NCBI GenBank assembly: GCA_018669795.1
Contig: JABHSQ010000008.1
Location: forward strand, 62,001-126,000
DNA from: Flavobacteriaceae bacterium
GTDB lineage: Bacteria > Bacteroidota > Bacteroidia > Flavobacteriales > Flavobacteriaceae
DNA: 64,000 bases
Direction: 5' to 3'
This document shows, piece after piece, positions 38,126 to 47,480 of this stretch. The translations under genes were made by a program, and so were the position numbers. The notes beneath the pieces were generated by a model. It did no database searches and was not told the origin of the DNA. It was given only the letters and a program-made list of their open reading frames with translations. Numbering within the stretch: the stretch's first letter is position 1; each line of letters starts with the position of its first letter.

Positions 38126-39961
38126 ATGAAATTAGCACCATTAGATTGGATATTAATAATATCTTTTTTTTCGCTTATATTAGCAATAGGAATTATTGTT
38201 TCTAAAAAATCTGGTCAAAGTACTTCTGAATACTTTTTATCCAACAGAAATATGCCCTGGTGGTTACTCGGGTTTTCGATGGTTGCTACTACTTTTTCAA
38301 CAGATACTCCAAACCTTGTAACAGATATTGTAAGAAATAATGGGGTTTCAGGTAACTGGGTATGGTGGGCATTTTTATTAACAGGCCTTCTTACTGTTTT
38401 TGTATATGCAAAGCTCTGGAGAAGATCTGATGTAAATACCGATTTAGAATTTTACGACCTTCGCTATGGAGGAAAACCTGCACATTTCTTGAGGGGTTTT
38501 CGGTCTGTATATTTAGGTGTAGTTTTCAATATTATGGCAATGGCAGCTGTTACACTTGCAGCTATAAAAATTGGACAGGTAATGTTAGGACTTAGTCCCA
38601 TACAAACAGTTTTAATTGCTGGCTCTATAACTGTTATATTTAGTGCTTTAGGAGGTTTTCGAGGTGTTGTTTATACAGATTTTGTGTTGTTTTTTGTCGC
38701 TATTGCAGGTGCTATTGGTGCTGCTTATTATTTAATAAATCTTCCTGAAATTGGAGGTTTATCAAATTTAATTAAACATGAAAATGTTGTAGGTAAAATT
38801 TCTATTTTTCCTGATTTTTCTGATACAGAAGCGTTGATAGGTATATTTATAATACCGCTAGCTGTCCAATGGTGGAGTGCATGGTATCCTGGAGCTGAAC
38901 CTGGTGGAGGTGGCTATATTGCACAAAGAATGTTGGCTGCAAAAAATGAGAATCATGCTATTGGAGCAACTTTCTTTTTCAATATTATGCATTACGCATT
39001 ACGTCCTTGGCCCTGGATTTTGGTAGCCTTGGCTTCATTGGTCTTATATCCAGATTTGGCGAGTATACAAACAGAATTCCCAAATGTTGAAGAAAGTAAA
39101 TTAGGACATGATTTGGCTTACTCTGCGATGTTAACAAAACTTCCTCCAGGACTAATGGGTTTAGTTCTTGCATCATTGGGATCCGCTTATATGTCAACAA
39201 TTTCAACCCATTTAAATTGGGGTTCGTCCTATATTGTGTATGATTTTTATAAACAACATATTGATAAAAGTGCTTCTGAAAGAAAGCTTGTAAATGTTGG
39301 AAGAATATCAACAGTTGTATTAATGCTATTTAGTGCTTTACTTGCATTAGTATTAACAAATGCTTTACAGTTATTTGAAATTATTCTGATGTTTGGTGCT
39401 GGAACAGGTTTGATCTTTATTTTGCGTTGGTTCTGGTGGAGAATAAATTCCTGGAGTGAAATATCTGCAATGTTTGCTTCTGGAGTCATTTCTATTCTTT
39501 TAAATTTTACTAGCCTAAAAACACTACTATTCGATCATAAAATTGACGGTGGAATCCTAGTAGGAGGTGTTTTTCCTGCTTGGTCAAAATTTCCTTTGGT
39601 AGTTTTAATAACTACAATAGTTTGGGTTGTTATAACTTTTTTAACTAAACCAGAAAAGGATGAAACTTTAAGAGAATTCTACAAACAAACAACACCCGGT
39701 GGTCCCGGCTGGAAGAAGGTGTTAAATACATTTAATGATACTGAATTTATTGAAAAAGAAACTACTAAAAAATGGTCTGTTCCTTCAGGAATTTTAGCAA
39801 TGGTATTAGGGTGTATATTAGTTTATAGTACCATGTTTGCTACTGGAAATATTTTGTATGGCAATTATAATATTGCTTTAGGGCTTATCGTTTTAATTAT
39901 CATATCTGGTATATTATTAATAATACTTTGGAAGAAAAACAAACTTTCTACTTTAAGTTAG
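38126..39961 (+). CDS. Sodium:solute symporter (SSS family)
   Basis: 611 residues with about 13-15 hydrophobic helices. Family marks: GQSTSEYFLSNRNMPWWLLG near 32-51, ATTFSTDTPNLVTD (the sodium-site helix 1 region), ALGGFRGVVYTDF and GGGYIAQRMLAAK. SSS carriers take up sugars, acids, amino acids or osmolytes with Na+; this branch has no set substrate. It is 7 bases after the HhH gene, so the two may share a transcript. Confidence 0.93.
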   Translation: MKLAPLDWILIISFFSLILAIGIIVSKKSGQSTSEYFLSNRNMPWWLLGFSMVATTFSTDTPNLVTDIVRNNGVSGNWVWWAFLLTGLLTVFVYAKLWRRSDVNTDLEFYDLRYGGKPAHFLRGFRSVYLGVVFNIMAMAAVTLAAIKIGQVMLGLSPIQTVLIAGSITVIFSALGGFRGVVYTDFVLFFVAIAGAIGAAYYLINLPEIGGLSNLIKHENVVGKISIFPDFSDTEALIGIFIIPLAVQWWSAWYPGAEPGGGGYIAQRMLAAKNENHAIGATFFFNIMHYALRPWPWILVALASLVLYPDLASIQTEFPNVEESKLGHDLAYSAMLTKLPPGLMGLVLASLGSAYMSTISTHLNWGSSYIVYDFYKQHIDKSASERKLVNVGRISTVVLMLFSALLALVLTNALQLFEIILMFGAGTGLIFILRWFWWRINSWSEISAMFASGVISILLNFTSLKTLLFDHKIDGGILVGGVFPAWSKFPLVVLITTIVWVVITFLTKPEKDETLREFYKQTTPGGPGWKKVLNTFNDTEFIEKETTKKWSVPSGILAMVLGCILVYSTMFATGNILYGNYNIALGLIVLIIISGILLIILWKKNKLSTLS

Positions 39962-40144
39962 TGTTTTATATAGAAAAAAATAAATAACTGTTTTAAAGGT
40001 GTTTTTTCTTATTTGTTTATTAATATAATATCACACTATCTTTTATTTAGTAAATTGCATTCTTTAAAGTAATACTCTATTAACTACTAATAACTCTTAT
40101 TCCTAACTCTTAGGTTTATTTAAAAATTTAGCACATTCGATACA

Positions 40145-40993
40145 TTGACAAATCAATTTACTAAAGAAAAATACATTGATGTTGCGAAATCAATTAAAGA
40201 AAGTGATTCAAAACTCTTAACTAAACTTCCAAGTTTTGTAGTTCGATTAATTTCTAAAATTGTTAAAGAAAAGCAAATCAATGAATTATTAAACAAATAT
40301 TCTAATGACATTGGTGGAGGTTTTTTGGAAAACATATTAAAAGAACTCAATATTACTCTAAAAATAGAAGGCTTAGAAAATCTACCTAAAAACGAAAAAT
40401 GTTTTTTTGTTTCAAATCATCCATTTGGAATCATAGATGGTTTAATATTAACATCTATTGTAAACCACAAGTATGGTCATTTAAAGGCCATTGCTAATGA
40501 TGCATTTGATTACATACCACATTTAAAACCTTTTATCATATCAGTAAATGTTTACGGAAAATCATCAAAAGAACACATTACAGCACTAGAGAAAACCTAT
40601 CAAAGTAATATTCCAGTTACTCATTTTCCTGCTGGTGCAGTATCGAGAATTACTACTGGTAAAATTCAAGATGATTTTTGGAAAAAAAGTTTTATTAAAA
40701 AAGCTAAACAATACAAAAGAGATATTGTTCCTTTTTATATTCATGGAAAAAATTCAAACTTATTTTATTCGGTTTATAGAATTAGAAAATGGTTTGGAAT
40801 TAGTCAAAACATAGAGTTAGTATTATTACCAGGCGAAATGTTTAAGAAAAAAAATAAAATAATAAAAATTAATATTGGAAATCCAATAGCTCATAGCTCT
40901 TTAGATAAAAAAGCTTCTGACTCAGAATGGGCTCAAAAAATACGCAATCAAGTATATCAACTAGGAAAAAAATATGACTGGCATAAAATTTAA
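40145..40993 (+). CDS. PlsC-like glycerolipid acyltransferase (putative hemolysin type)
   Basis: 282 residues. The active-site block reads SNHPFGIIDG (around residues 90-100): an NHPxxxxDG form in which His and Asp are five residues apart, not the usual four, as in the NHPLGGLDG subgroup. HFPAGAVSR is the acyl-acceptor block. It should transfer an acyl chain to a lipid at the inner membrane. The start is TTG, as no ATG fits. It overlaps the next gene by 20 bases. Confidence 0.85.
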   Translation: MTNQFTKEKYIDVAKSIKESDSKLLTKLPSFVVRLISKIVKEKQINELLNKYSNDIGGGFLENILKELNITLKIEGLENLPKNEKCFFVSNHPFGIIDGLILTSIVNHKYGHLKAIANDAFDYIPHLKPFIISVNVYGKSSKEHITALEKTYQSNIPVTHFPAGAVSRITTGKIQDDFWKKSFIKKAKQYKRDIVPFYIHGKNSNLFYSVYRIRKWFGISQNIELVLLPGEMFKKKNKIIKINIGNPIAHSSLDKKASDSEWAQKIRNQVYQLGKKYDWHKI

Positions 40994-41756
40994 CTTTAGA
41001 GAGTATTTATTTAAAATTTGGTATTTATATGTAAACAAAGTAGATAAAAATGCCGAAGTTTTATTTATGAATTATGGTTATAGTAATAATGATCAAATAA
41101 TTACTTTAGACCAAAAAGACGAAATAAATAGGTATTCCATTCAACTTTATGCTCACTTTACAGCAGACGTTCCTATTAAGGACAAAGATATTGTAGAAAT
41201 TGGTAGTGGCCGTGGTGGTGGCTTAAACTTTTTAACAAAAACGTTTAAGCCAACTACTGCAATCGGTGTTGAATTAGATAAACGTGCTATTACTTTCTGT
41301 AACAAATACTATACACAAGACAATTTAAACTTTATACACGGTGATGCACAAAAACTTACTTTAAATAACGAATCCTGCGATATTATACTTAATGTAGAGT
41401 CATCGCATAGGTACTTAAATATGCAAAGTTTTTTAGGGGAAGTATATCGCACTTTGCGACCAGGGGGTCATTTTCTATTTACAGATTTTAGATACGATTA
41501 TGAAATAGATGAGCTAAACAAGCAACTAGAGTTAAGCGGTTTAAAAGTAGTTAAAGAAAGAAACATTAACCAAGAAGTAATAACTGCACTAGAACTTGAT
41601 GACTCTAGAAAACGCAGCCTTGTAAAAAGATTAACACCAAAATTCCTTAATAAAATAGCTTTAAATTTCAGTGGAACCATTGGTTCAGAAACATACTATC
41701 AATTTGTATCTAACAAATACATCTATTTTAGTTACATACTAACTAAGCCTGCATAA
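40974..41756 (+). CDS. Class I SAM-dependent methyltransferase
   Basis: 260 residues. Motif I is DIVEIGSGRGGGLNFL (residues about 65-80). GVELDKRAITFC and FIHGDAQKL follow, then NVESSHRYLN and LRPGGHFLFTDFRYD: a Methyltransf_11 fold. The target is unknown. Overlap with the acyltransferase gene suggests a joint role in modifying a lipid or lipid-like molecule; that is inference. Nothing further is coupled downstream. Confidence 0.88.
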   Translation: MTGIKFNFREYLFKIWYLYVNKVDKNAEVLFMNYGYSNNDQIITLDQKDEINRYSIQLYAHFTADVPIKDKDIVEIGSGRGGGLNFLTKTFKPTTAIGVELDKRAITFCNKYYTQDNLNFIHGDAQKLTLNNESCDIILNVESSHRYLNMQSFLGEVYRTLRPGGHFLFTDFRYDYEIDELNKQLELSGLKVVKERNINQEVITALELDDSRKRSLVKRLTPKFLNKIALNFSGTIGSETYYQFVSNKYIYFSYILTKPA

Positions 41757-42139
41757 GCAAAAAAAAGACATTTAAATAATTGATTTACAACTAATGAATG
41801 CTTTAGTATATCCTTAGGTTAACTATTTTTGACCTTATTTTAATATGCTATTGACTAGATCTGACCTATTTTTTAAAGTTCCTTAAAAATATAATATATC
41901 CCGAATATATGCAGCTTATCAATATTATTGTTCCTAAACAATTCCTATCATAGTATCTAAACTCATCATTTTCTATTTGTTATCATTGCTTTCACTTGCC
42001 AATTTAGGATAAAAAAACCTCTTACAAATTAATGTAAGAGGTTTAAGTTTTAGTTTAATTGAAAACTAATCTAATAGTTTTACGCCAAACAAAAAGACCC
42101 AATAAAATGCGGTTTTTTGTTATAAAATTAATTAGAACG
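41757..42139. other. Intergenic region between convergent genes
   Basis: 383 bases with no gene I can support. It holds the terminator at 42015-42044 and is otherwise A+T-rich unique sequence. Confidence 0.5.
42015..42044 (-). terminator. Intrinsic terminator after the prohibitin-like gene
   Basis: Arms AAACCTCTTACA (42015-42026) and TGTAAGAGGTTT (42033-42044) pair perfectly over 12 bases around a 6-base loop. On the minus strand T7 follows. It lies about 95 bases after the prohibitin stop. Confidence 0.85.
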
Positions 42140-42955
42140 TTAGTTGTTACCTAATATTAATGGCAAACCAGAATCACCAGATCCAATAACAATTACTTTA
42201 GTATTTGGAGATTCCGATAATTTGATCGTTGCATCAATCCCTTTATCTTTAAGTATTTTATCGGTTAAAGATGCACTTAAAATTCTATTAGATTCTGCTT
42301 TACCCTTCGCTTCAATAATTACTTTTTCAGCTTCTTTTGAAGCAGTTACTAGTCTAAATTCATATTCTAAAGACTCTTGCTCTTGCTTTAATTTACGTTC
42401 AATAGCACCTTTAATAGTTAATGGTAAGGTAACATCACGTATTAAAATTTCATTTAATTGCACAAATTGATCAGACACAATATTTTGAGTCTCTTCCAAT
42501 ATTTCAACCTGAATAGCGTCACGTTTACTAGAATATAATTGCTCTGGCGTATAACGTCCTACAACACTTCTTGCTGCACTACGTATCGCTGGTTGTAAAA
42601 CTCTAGATACATAATTCTGACCCTTTTGCTGGTGTAAATTACCAAGATTACTGATATCTGGCTGAAACCATGCAGAAGCCTCTAATTTAATATCTAGTCC
42701 GTTAGAAGATAATACTTGCATATTCTCAACTATTTCTTGTTGTCTTACTTCATAAATAAAAACTTTATTCCAAGGTGCAATAATATGAAAGCCTTCACCT
42801 AAGGCAGGCTTATTCGTTACAACTCCATTATCAAATGTTTTATATAATACTCCAGCTTCTCCAGATCCTATTGTTACAGCAGATTTTGCAACTATAACTA
42901 TGACTAGTATTAATAATATAATTACTGGTATTCCAATTTTCGGTAATTTTTCCAT
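42140..42955 (-). CDS. Prohibitin-family SPFH membrane protein
   Basis: 271 residues: an N-terminal membrane span (about 7-28), then the SPFH domain (GSGEAGVLYKTFDNG, GEGFHIIAPWNKVFIYEVR) and a coiled-coil region (EAKGKAESNRIL). It forms ring or raft-like complexes in bacterial membranes; the exact role is unknown. It ends in its own terminator. Its start is 28 bases after the stop of the VWA-like gene on the same strand, so the two may be co-transcribed. Confidence 0.93.
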   Translation of the reverse strand: MEKLPKIGIPVIILLILVIVIVAKSAVTIGSGEAGVLYKTFDNGVVTNKPALGEGFHIIAPWNKVFIYEVRQQEIVENMQVLSSNGLDIKLEASAWFQPDISNLGNLHQQKGQNYVSRVLQPAIRSAARSVVGRYTPEQLYSSKRDAIQVEILEETQNIVSDQFVQLNEILIRDVTLPLTIKGAIERKLKQEQESLEYEFRLVTASKEAEKVIIEAKGKAESNRILSASLTDKILKDKGIDATIKLSESPNTKVIVIGSGDSGLPLILGNN

Positions 42956-42983
42956 TTTGTTTTTTTTAGTTTATTTATGATTT

Positions 42984-45020
42984 TTATAAGAGTCCGTTAT
43001 ACTTTCGCAGAAACCATTCTGTTGACAAAGATAAGATTATTAGTACTAATAAATATATCCATTCTATAAGAGGTTCAATTTTTTCTTCACTTTTCTCAAC
43101 TTGCTTAAAAGTATCATCCTTAATAAGAGAATCCATTAATGACGAAGCATCAGAAATATAATAGTTCTTCCCTTCTGTATTTCTGGCTATTCTTGATAAT
43201 TTTGCTACATCCGCATTTAAAAACTGTTGTTCTATATTAAAATCTAGTATCGTAAATGCTCCATTTTTAGTTAATACACTTTCACCATTTACAGAAACTT
43301 TAAATACATATTCACCTGCCTCCAAATTACTTAAATCAATTTCATAATAGTTTCTTTTCAATAATAATGGATATTCAGAGTTTTGTTTAGTATCCATATT
43401 TGTAACTAAAATGGATAAATTTGCATTCAAATTAAATACAAAATTTTTATCAAAATATTGAGCTGAAATACGAATAGCATTATTGTTATAGTAAAAATTC
43501 TCGTAAGAAATTTCTAGGCGACTCCTTCTTTTATTAGATGCCAAATACTGAATAACTTTTCCAAAAAAATCATCAAATTCTTTATAGTTTTTAGATTCAA
43601 TAAATGATTGTGCTCTCCATTTCCAAATACCTTCTCCATCAAAGATCGCATTTCTAGTACCATTTATTTCGGTGGTGGCCAGCAATGGTGTTTCTGTTTC
43701 GAATTCATCGATAGATTGTCTTAATATAATATCATGAGGAACTAGTATTTCTAAAGTTCCAAATAAAGTAATTAAGGGTCTATAATCTGAAAAATCAAGT
43801 TCATCAATTGCAAAAGCACCATAATTTTGGTTTAAAATACCCACAACATTCTCAGATTGATTGGTCACTTCTTTTATATAATTATCCTGAATGCTATTCA
43901 GAAAATACCAATCTGTTTGTTCTCCGGTAAAAACCAAGGTATTTTTATTTAATTTATTGAGTTCAGAATAAATTTTAGCAAAATTTTGATTTGGTTGATA
44001 AAGGATTATTAATTGATAATCACCTATTAATGATAAAGCTTCAGAAGGTTTTTTAACAGTAACTTTTCTTTGTTTATTACTTTCAGCAGACCTTTTTATA
44101 GCTCCAATATCCGGGTGAACAATATCGCTTATTATAAGTATATTTGTGGATTGATCAATAACTTCTACAGCAAATTGTTTGCTGTTATTTATTTTATTTT
44201 TTTCTTCAAAAATTGGATTGATTTGTGCTGTATATTTTTGAAACCCAACATTAGAAGCTGGCAAGGTAAAGTCTAATATTTTGGTATTTTCATTTTCTGT
44301 AAATGAAATATTCTTTTTATACACAGTTGTAGTGGCTTTTTTAACTTCAAATTGCGCCCTTATATTTTTTGCACCTTGGTAAACCACGATTACTTCTACT
44401 GGAAAATTATTCTTTAAAAACGCATAAGAATTACTGTTTAATTGCGCTATTTTTAAATCTATATATTTTGTAGAATCACCTATAACTACAGAGTATATTC
44501 TGTTTTTAAAGTTTATTGAACTAAATTCATAATCATTACCTAAGGTTTGATTTCCATCAGTAATTAATACTGTTGGAGCAACTTCATCTTTAAATAATTG
44601 ATTGATGAATGATAAAGCTTCAGAAATATTAGAATTTTTTTCATTAAAAGTTAAGGAGTCATTAATTTTAAATTCATTCCCAAAAGTATAAAATGAAAGA
44701 TCAAATTTTTTATTTAAATCTTCATTAGCTTTAAGAGATGCGACAAAATCAGAAACGTTTATGGCTTGATTTAATTCAGATACAGATTCAGAATTATCAA
44801 TTAAAACAGGAAGCTTAGGTTTTGTGATAGCATAAGTCTCCGTTTTAAATTTAGGGTTTATCAATAATAATAAAACTGAAAATAGGGTGACAAACCTTAA
44901 AGAGCCATAAATCCATGCAATATTTTTTGAAAATTTAGTTTTATAGCCATACATAAAAACTGCCAATACAATTGAAATTATAATGGCAATAAGAATATAT
45001 AAAATAGTTTGTGTAGTCAT
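42984..45020 (-). CDS. Membrane protein with VWA-like domain, unknown function
   Basis: 678 residues: two N-terminal spans (about 5-24 and 37-55), then a large periplasmic part, and a last span near 655-670. A MIDAS-like DNSES (75-79) and TVLITDGNQTLGN suggest a von Willebrand A fold. The middle holds NILIISDIVHPDIGAIKRSAESN and the region GALEILVPHDII-like (GTLEILVPHDII). This build resembles BatA-adjacent flavobacterial proteins whose job is not known. It is upstream of the prohibitin gene on the same strand. Confidence 0.75.
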   Translation of the reverse strand: MTTQTILYILIAIIISIVLAVFMYGYKTKFSKNIAWIYGSLRFVTLFSVLLLLINPKFKTETYAITKPKLPVLIDNSESVSELNQAINVSDFVASLKANEDLNKKFDLSFYTFGNEFKINDSLTFNEKNSNISEALSFINQLFKDEVAPTVLITDGNQTLGNDYEFSSINFKNRIYSVVIGDSTKYIDLKIAQLNSNSYAFLKNNFPVEVIVVYQGAKNIRAQFEVKKATTTVYKKNISFTENENTKILDFTLPASNVGFQKYTAQINPIFEEKNKINNSKQFAVEVIDQSTNILIISDIVHPDIGAIKRSAESNKQRKVTVKKPSEALSLIGDYQLIILYQPNQNFAKIYSELNKLNKNTLVFTGEQTDWYFLNSIQDNYIKEVTNQSENVVGILNQNYGAFAIDELDFSDYRPLITLFGTLEILVPHDIILRQSIDEFETETPLLATTEINGTRNAIFDGEGIWKWRAQSFIESKNYKEFDDFFGKVIQYLASNKRRSRLEISYENFYYNNNAIRISAQYFDKNFVFNLNANLSILVTNMDTKQNSEYPLLLKRNYYEIDLSNLEAGEYVFKVSVNGESVLTKNGAFTILDFNIEQQFLNADVAKLSRIARNTEGKNYYISDASSLMDSLIKDDTFKQVEKSEEKIEPLIEWIYLLVLIILSLSTEWFLRKYNGLL

Positions 45021-45089
45021 TTAATTATTTGTTAAGGCTTATGACCACTTATAAAAATAGGTAAATATTAGAATTTAAATTTAGTCACT

Positions 45090-45836
45090 TTACGTAAGCA
45101 TACCGCCGTCAACATTTAAAACTTGACCCGTAATATATGCAGACATATCACTAGCTAAGAATACACAGGTGTTTGCAACTTCTTCTGGTGTCCCTCCTCT
45201 TTTTAAGGGAATATTTTCATAATATTTTTTAATAGTTTCTTCACCTAAATTTTCTGTCATTTCAGTAACAATAAATCCTGGTGCAATAGCATTACTCCTA
45301 ATATTACGAGAGCCTAATTCTATTGCCATTGATTTTGTAAAACCTATAACACCAGCTTTTGAAGCTGCATAATTACTTTGACCTGCGTTTCCTTTTAAAC
45401 CAATTACAGAACTCATATTAATAATAGAACCTTTACGCTGTTTCAGCATTACACGTTGAACTGCTTTTGTCATATTAAAAACAGATTTTAAGTTAACTTG
45501 AATAACACGATCAAAATCTTCTTCACTCATTCGCATCAAAAGGTTATCTTTTGTAATCCCGGCATTATTTATTAAAATATCTATAGAACCAAATTCTTTA
45601 TGAACAGCAGCAGCTAAATTTTGAGCATTATCAAAATTAGACGCATCACTTTTATAGCATTTTACCTTTACTCCTTCTTTAGAGACTTCAGCTGCAATAG
45701 CTTTTGCAGATTCCGCAGATGAGTTGTATGTAAATGCTACATTAGCACCATGTTTTGCAAAAATTTCAACAATTGACTTACCAATTCCTCTACTACCTCC
45801 AGTAATTATTGCTGTTTTACCTTCTAATAATTTCAT
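45090..45836 (-). CDS. fabG: 3-oxoacyl-[acyl-carrier-protein] reductase
   Basis: 248 residues of the classical SDR type. TGGSRGIG (12-19) is the NADPH loop, NNAG at 90-93, and the catalytic Ser143, Tyr156 and Lys160 in SVIGLKGN and NYAASK. FabG reduces 3-oxoacyl-ACP in fatty acid elongation. It stands alone, with a 307-base region upstream that holds a 19-base palindrome. Other SDRs resemble FabG, so the substrate is by homology. Confidence 0.92.
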   Translation of the reverse strand: MKLLEGKTAIITGGSRGIGKSIVEIFAKHGANVAFTYNSSAESAKAIAAEVSKEGVKVKCYKSDASNFDNAQNLAAAVHKEFGSIDILINNAGITKDNLLMRMSEEDFDRVIQVNLKSVFNMTKAVQRVMLKQRKGSIINMSSVIGLKGNAGQSNYAASKAGVIGFTKSMAIELGSRNIRSNAIAPGFIVTEMTENLGEETIKKYYENIPLKRGGTPEEVANTCVFLASDMSAYITGQVLNVDGGMLT

Positions 45837-46091
45837 GTGTCTTTCTTTATTTTTTTTTAATGGTCACTTGCTATTCGTTATTAATCATCCCTTTGAGTAT
45901 AAACAATTTTAACATGCTCGTTCCAAAATAATATAATTAGCTTTTAAAAATTATAAGCACTAATATAATAAGTTATTAGTCCAATATGGACTAAAACGGA
46001 TGAATTTTATTTTTTTCAAAAAAATAATATCAAAAAAATATAAGCATGGGCTTAGCAATAAAGAAAAAGATAGAAAAATAGAAATTTGACA
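45837..46091. other. Intergenic region upstream of fabG
   Basis: No gene is supported here. The stretch carries a perfect dyad at 45976-45994 and is otherwise A+T-rich. The sucD terminator lies just beyond it. Confidence 0.5.
45976..45994. repeat. Perfect 19-base palindrome, possible operator
   Basis: TTAGTCCA and TGGACTAA are 8-base arms around a 3-base centre (ATA). It sits 140 bases upstream of the fabG ATG. No T-run follows, so it is more like a protein-binding dyad than a terminator. No regulator is nearby to pair with it. Confidence 0.4.
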
Positions 46092-46126
46092 TAAAAAAAA
46101 GAGCTAATAATTAGCCCTTTTTTTTA
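46092..46126 (-). terminator. Intrinsic terminator after sucD
   Basis: GAGCTAA (46101-46107) pairs with TTAGCCC (46111-46117) over seven pairs, one of them G-U, with A8 before and T9 after. On the minus strand it lies just past the sucD stop. Confidence 0.8.
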
Positions 46127-46143
46127 TTCTAATCTTTATAATT

Positions 46144-47016
46144 TTAATCTAAAATTTCTTTTACTTTTTTTCCGATTTCAGCAGGAGAATCTACTACATG
46201 AATTCCATGTGCCCTCATTATTTTCTTTTTTGCTTGGGCTGTATCATCACTTCCCCCAACTATTGCACCTGCGTGTCCCATAGTTCTTCCTGCAGGAGCA
46301 GTTTCTCCAGCAATAAAACCAATGATAGGCTTTTTGCTTCCACTCTCTTTATACCATTTAGCAGCATCAGCTTCTAAGTTTCCTCCAATTTCACCAATCA
46401 TGACGACACAATTTGTATCTTCATCATTGATTAACATCTGTACTGCTTCTTTTGTGCTAGTCCCAATAATTGGGTCTCCACCAATTCCAATAGCTGTTGA
46501 AATTCCATAACCTTGTTTTACAACTTGGTCGGCAGCTTCATAAGTTAAAGTACCTGATTTAGAAACTAGACCTACATTTCCTTTTTTAAACACAAAACCT
46601 GGCATGATACCAACTTTTGCTTCTTCTGGTGTTATAACTCCAGGACAGTTTGGTCCAATCAATCTACAATCTTTATCTTTTATATAATCTGAAACCTTAA
46701 TCATATCAGCAATAGGAATACCTTCTGTAATAGTTATAATTACTTTAATTCCAGCTTCTGCAGCTTCCATTATAGCATCAGCTGCAAATGCAGGAGGCAC
46801 AAATATAATAGATGTATCAGCTTCAACTTTTTCAATCGCTTCTGCAACCGTATTAAAAACTGGTTTATCTAAATGAGTTTGTCCACCTTTTCCAGGGGTG
46901 ACTCCACCAACTACGTTGGTTCCGTAATCTATCATTTGACCCGCATGAAAAGTTCCCTCTCCACCAGTAAATCCTTGTACAATTATTTTTGAAGATTTAT
47001 TTACTAAAACACTCAT
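46144..47016 (-). CDS. sucD: Succinyl-CoA synthetase alpha subunit
   Basis: 290 residues. GFTGGEGTFHAGQ is the CoA-binding loop and PNCPGVITP the conserved core. The active-site phosphohistidine is His248 in GHAGAIVGG. It makes succinate plus ATP or GTP from succinyl-CoA in the TCA cycle, with a beta subunit that is not in this window. It follows the wrecked NTF2-like gene at the end of the lipid A block and ends in a terminator. Confidence 0.97.
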   Translation of the reverse strand: MSVLVNKSSKIIVQGFTGGEGTFHAGQMIDYGTNVVGGVTPGKGGQTHLDKPVFNTVAEAIEKVEADTSIIFVPPAFAADAIMEAAEAGIKVIITITEGIPIADMIKVSDYIKDKDCRLIGPNCPGVITPEEAKVGIMPGFVFKKGNVGLVSKSGTLTYEAADQVVKQGYGISTAIGIGGDPIIGTSTKEAVQMLINDEDTNCVVMIGEIGGNLEADAAKWYKESGSKKPIIGFIAGETAPAGRTMGHAGAIVGGSDDTAQAKKKIMRAHGIHVVDSPAEIGKKVKEILD

Positions 47017-47074
47017 TTATATGAAATATTTATTGATTTTTTATAAGTGCGAATATACTTTTTTTATAAAAATT

Positions 47075-47480
47075 TTAGCGCATTTCACACTTTAAATTAT
47101 GGTAAGATTCTGTAGTGTCATCCATTTCAGTAAGGGGCTGACTAAGCAAATGTCCCCGATACATTTTATCATCTTTAACCTCCCATATTCCCTATAAAAT
47201 GAGAGATTCCAAGTTCTTCCTCTGGATTTTCAAGAGTGCTAGCATAATACTTATATCGAACGGTAACCTGATTAGCGTCTTATAACAAATGACTTATTTC
47301 TATTCTTAAATCATTATAAGTCCTTCTGATTTCAAAAAAAAAAACGCAATTAAATCATCATAATGGACAATCCATCTGCAATATTCCAAATTAAAACTAG
47401 ATCTTTATGAAAATAGTTTTATCATTAATAATATTCGCTTGATGAAAATCTTTTACAACTTGCTTTGGAGAGGTACTCAT
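47075..47480 (-). pseudogene. Broken NTF2/SnoaL-like gene coupled to the LpxD paralogue
   Basis: ATG at 47480 overlaps the stop of the upstream LpxD-like gene (ATGA), as in a live operon. The frame gives MSTSPKQVVKDFHQANIIND, then a stop at 47397. Farther on, in another frame, come VTVRYKYYASTLENPEEEL and SHF, then, after a further shift, IWEVKDDKMYRGHLLSQPL to a stop at 47075. Together these look like one NTF2-like protein of about 130 residues with several frameshifts, one near an A10 run. The function is lost. Confidence 0.7.
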
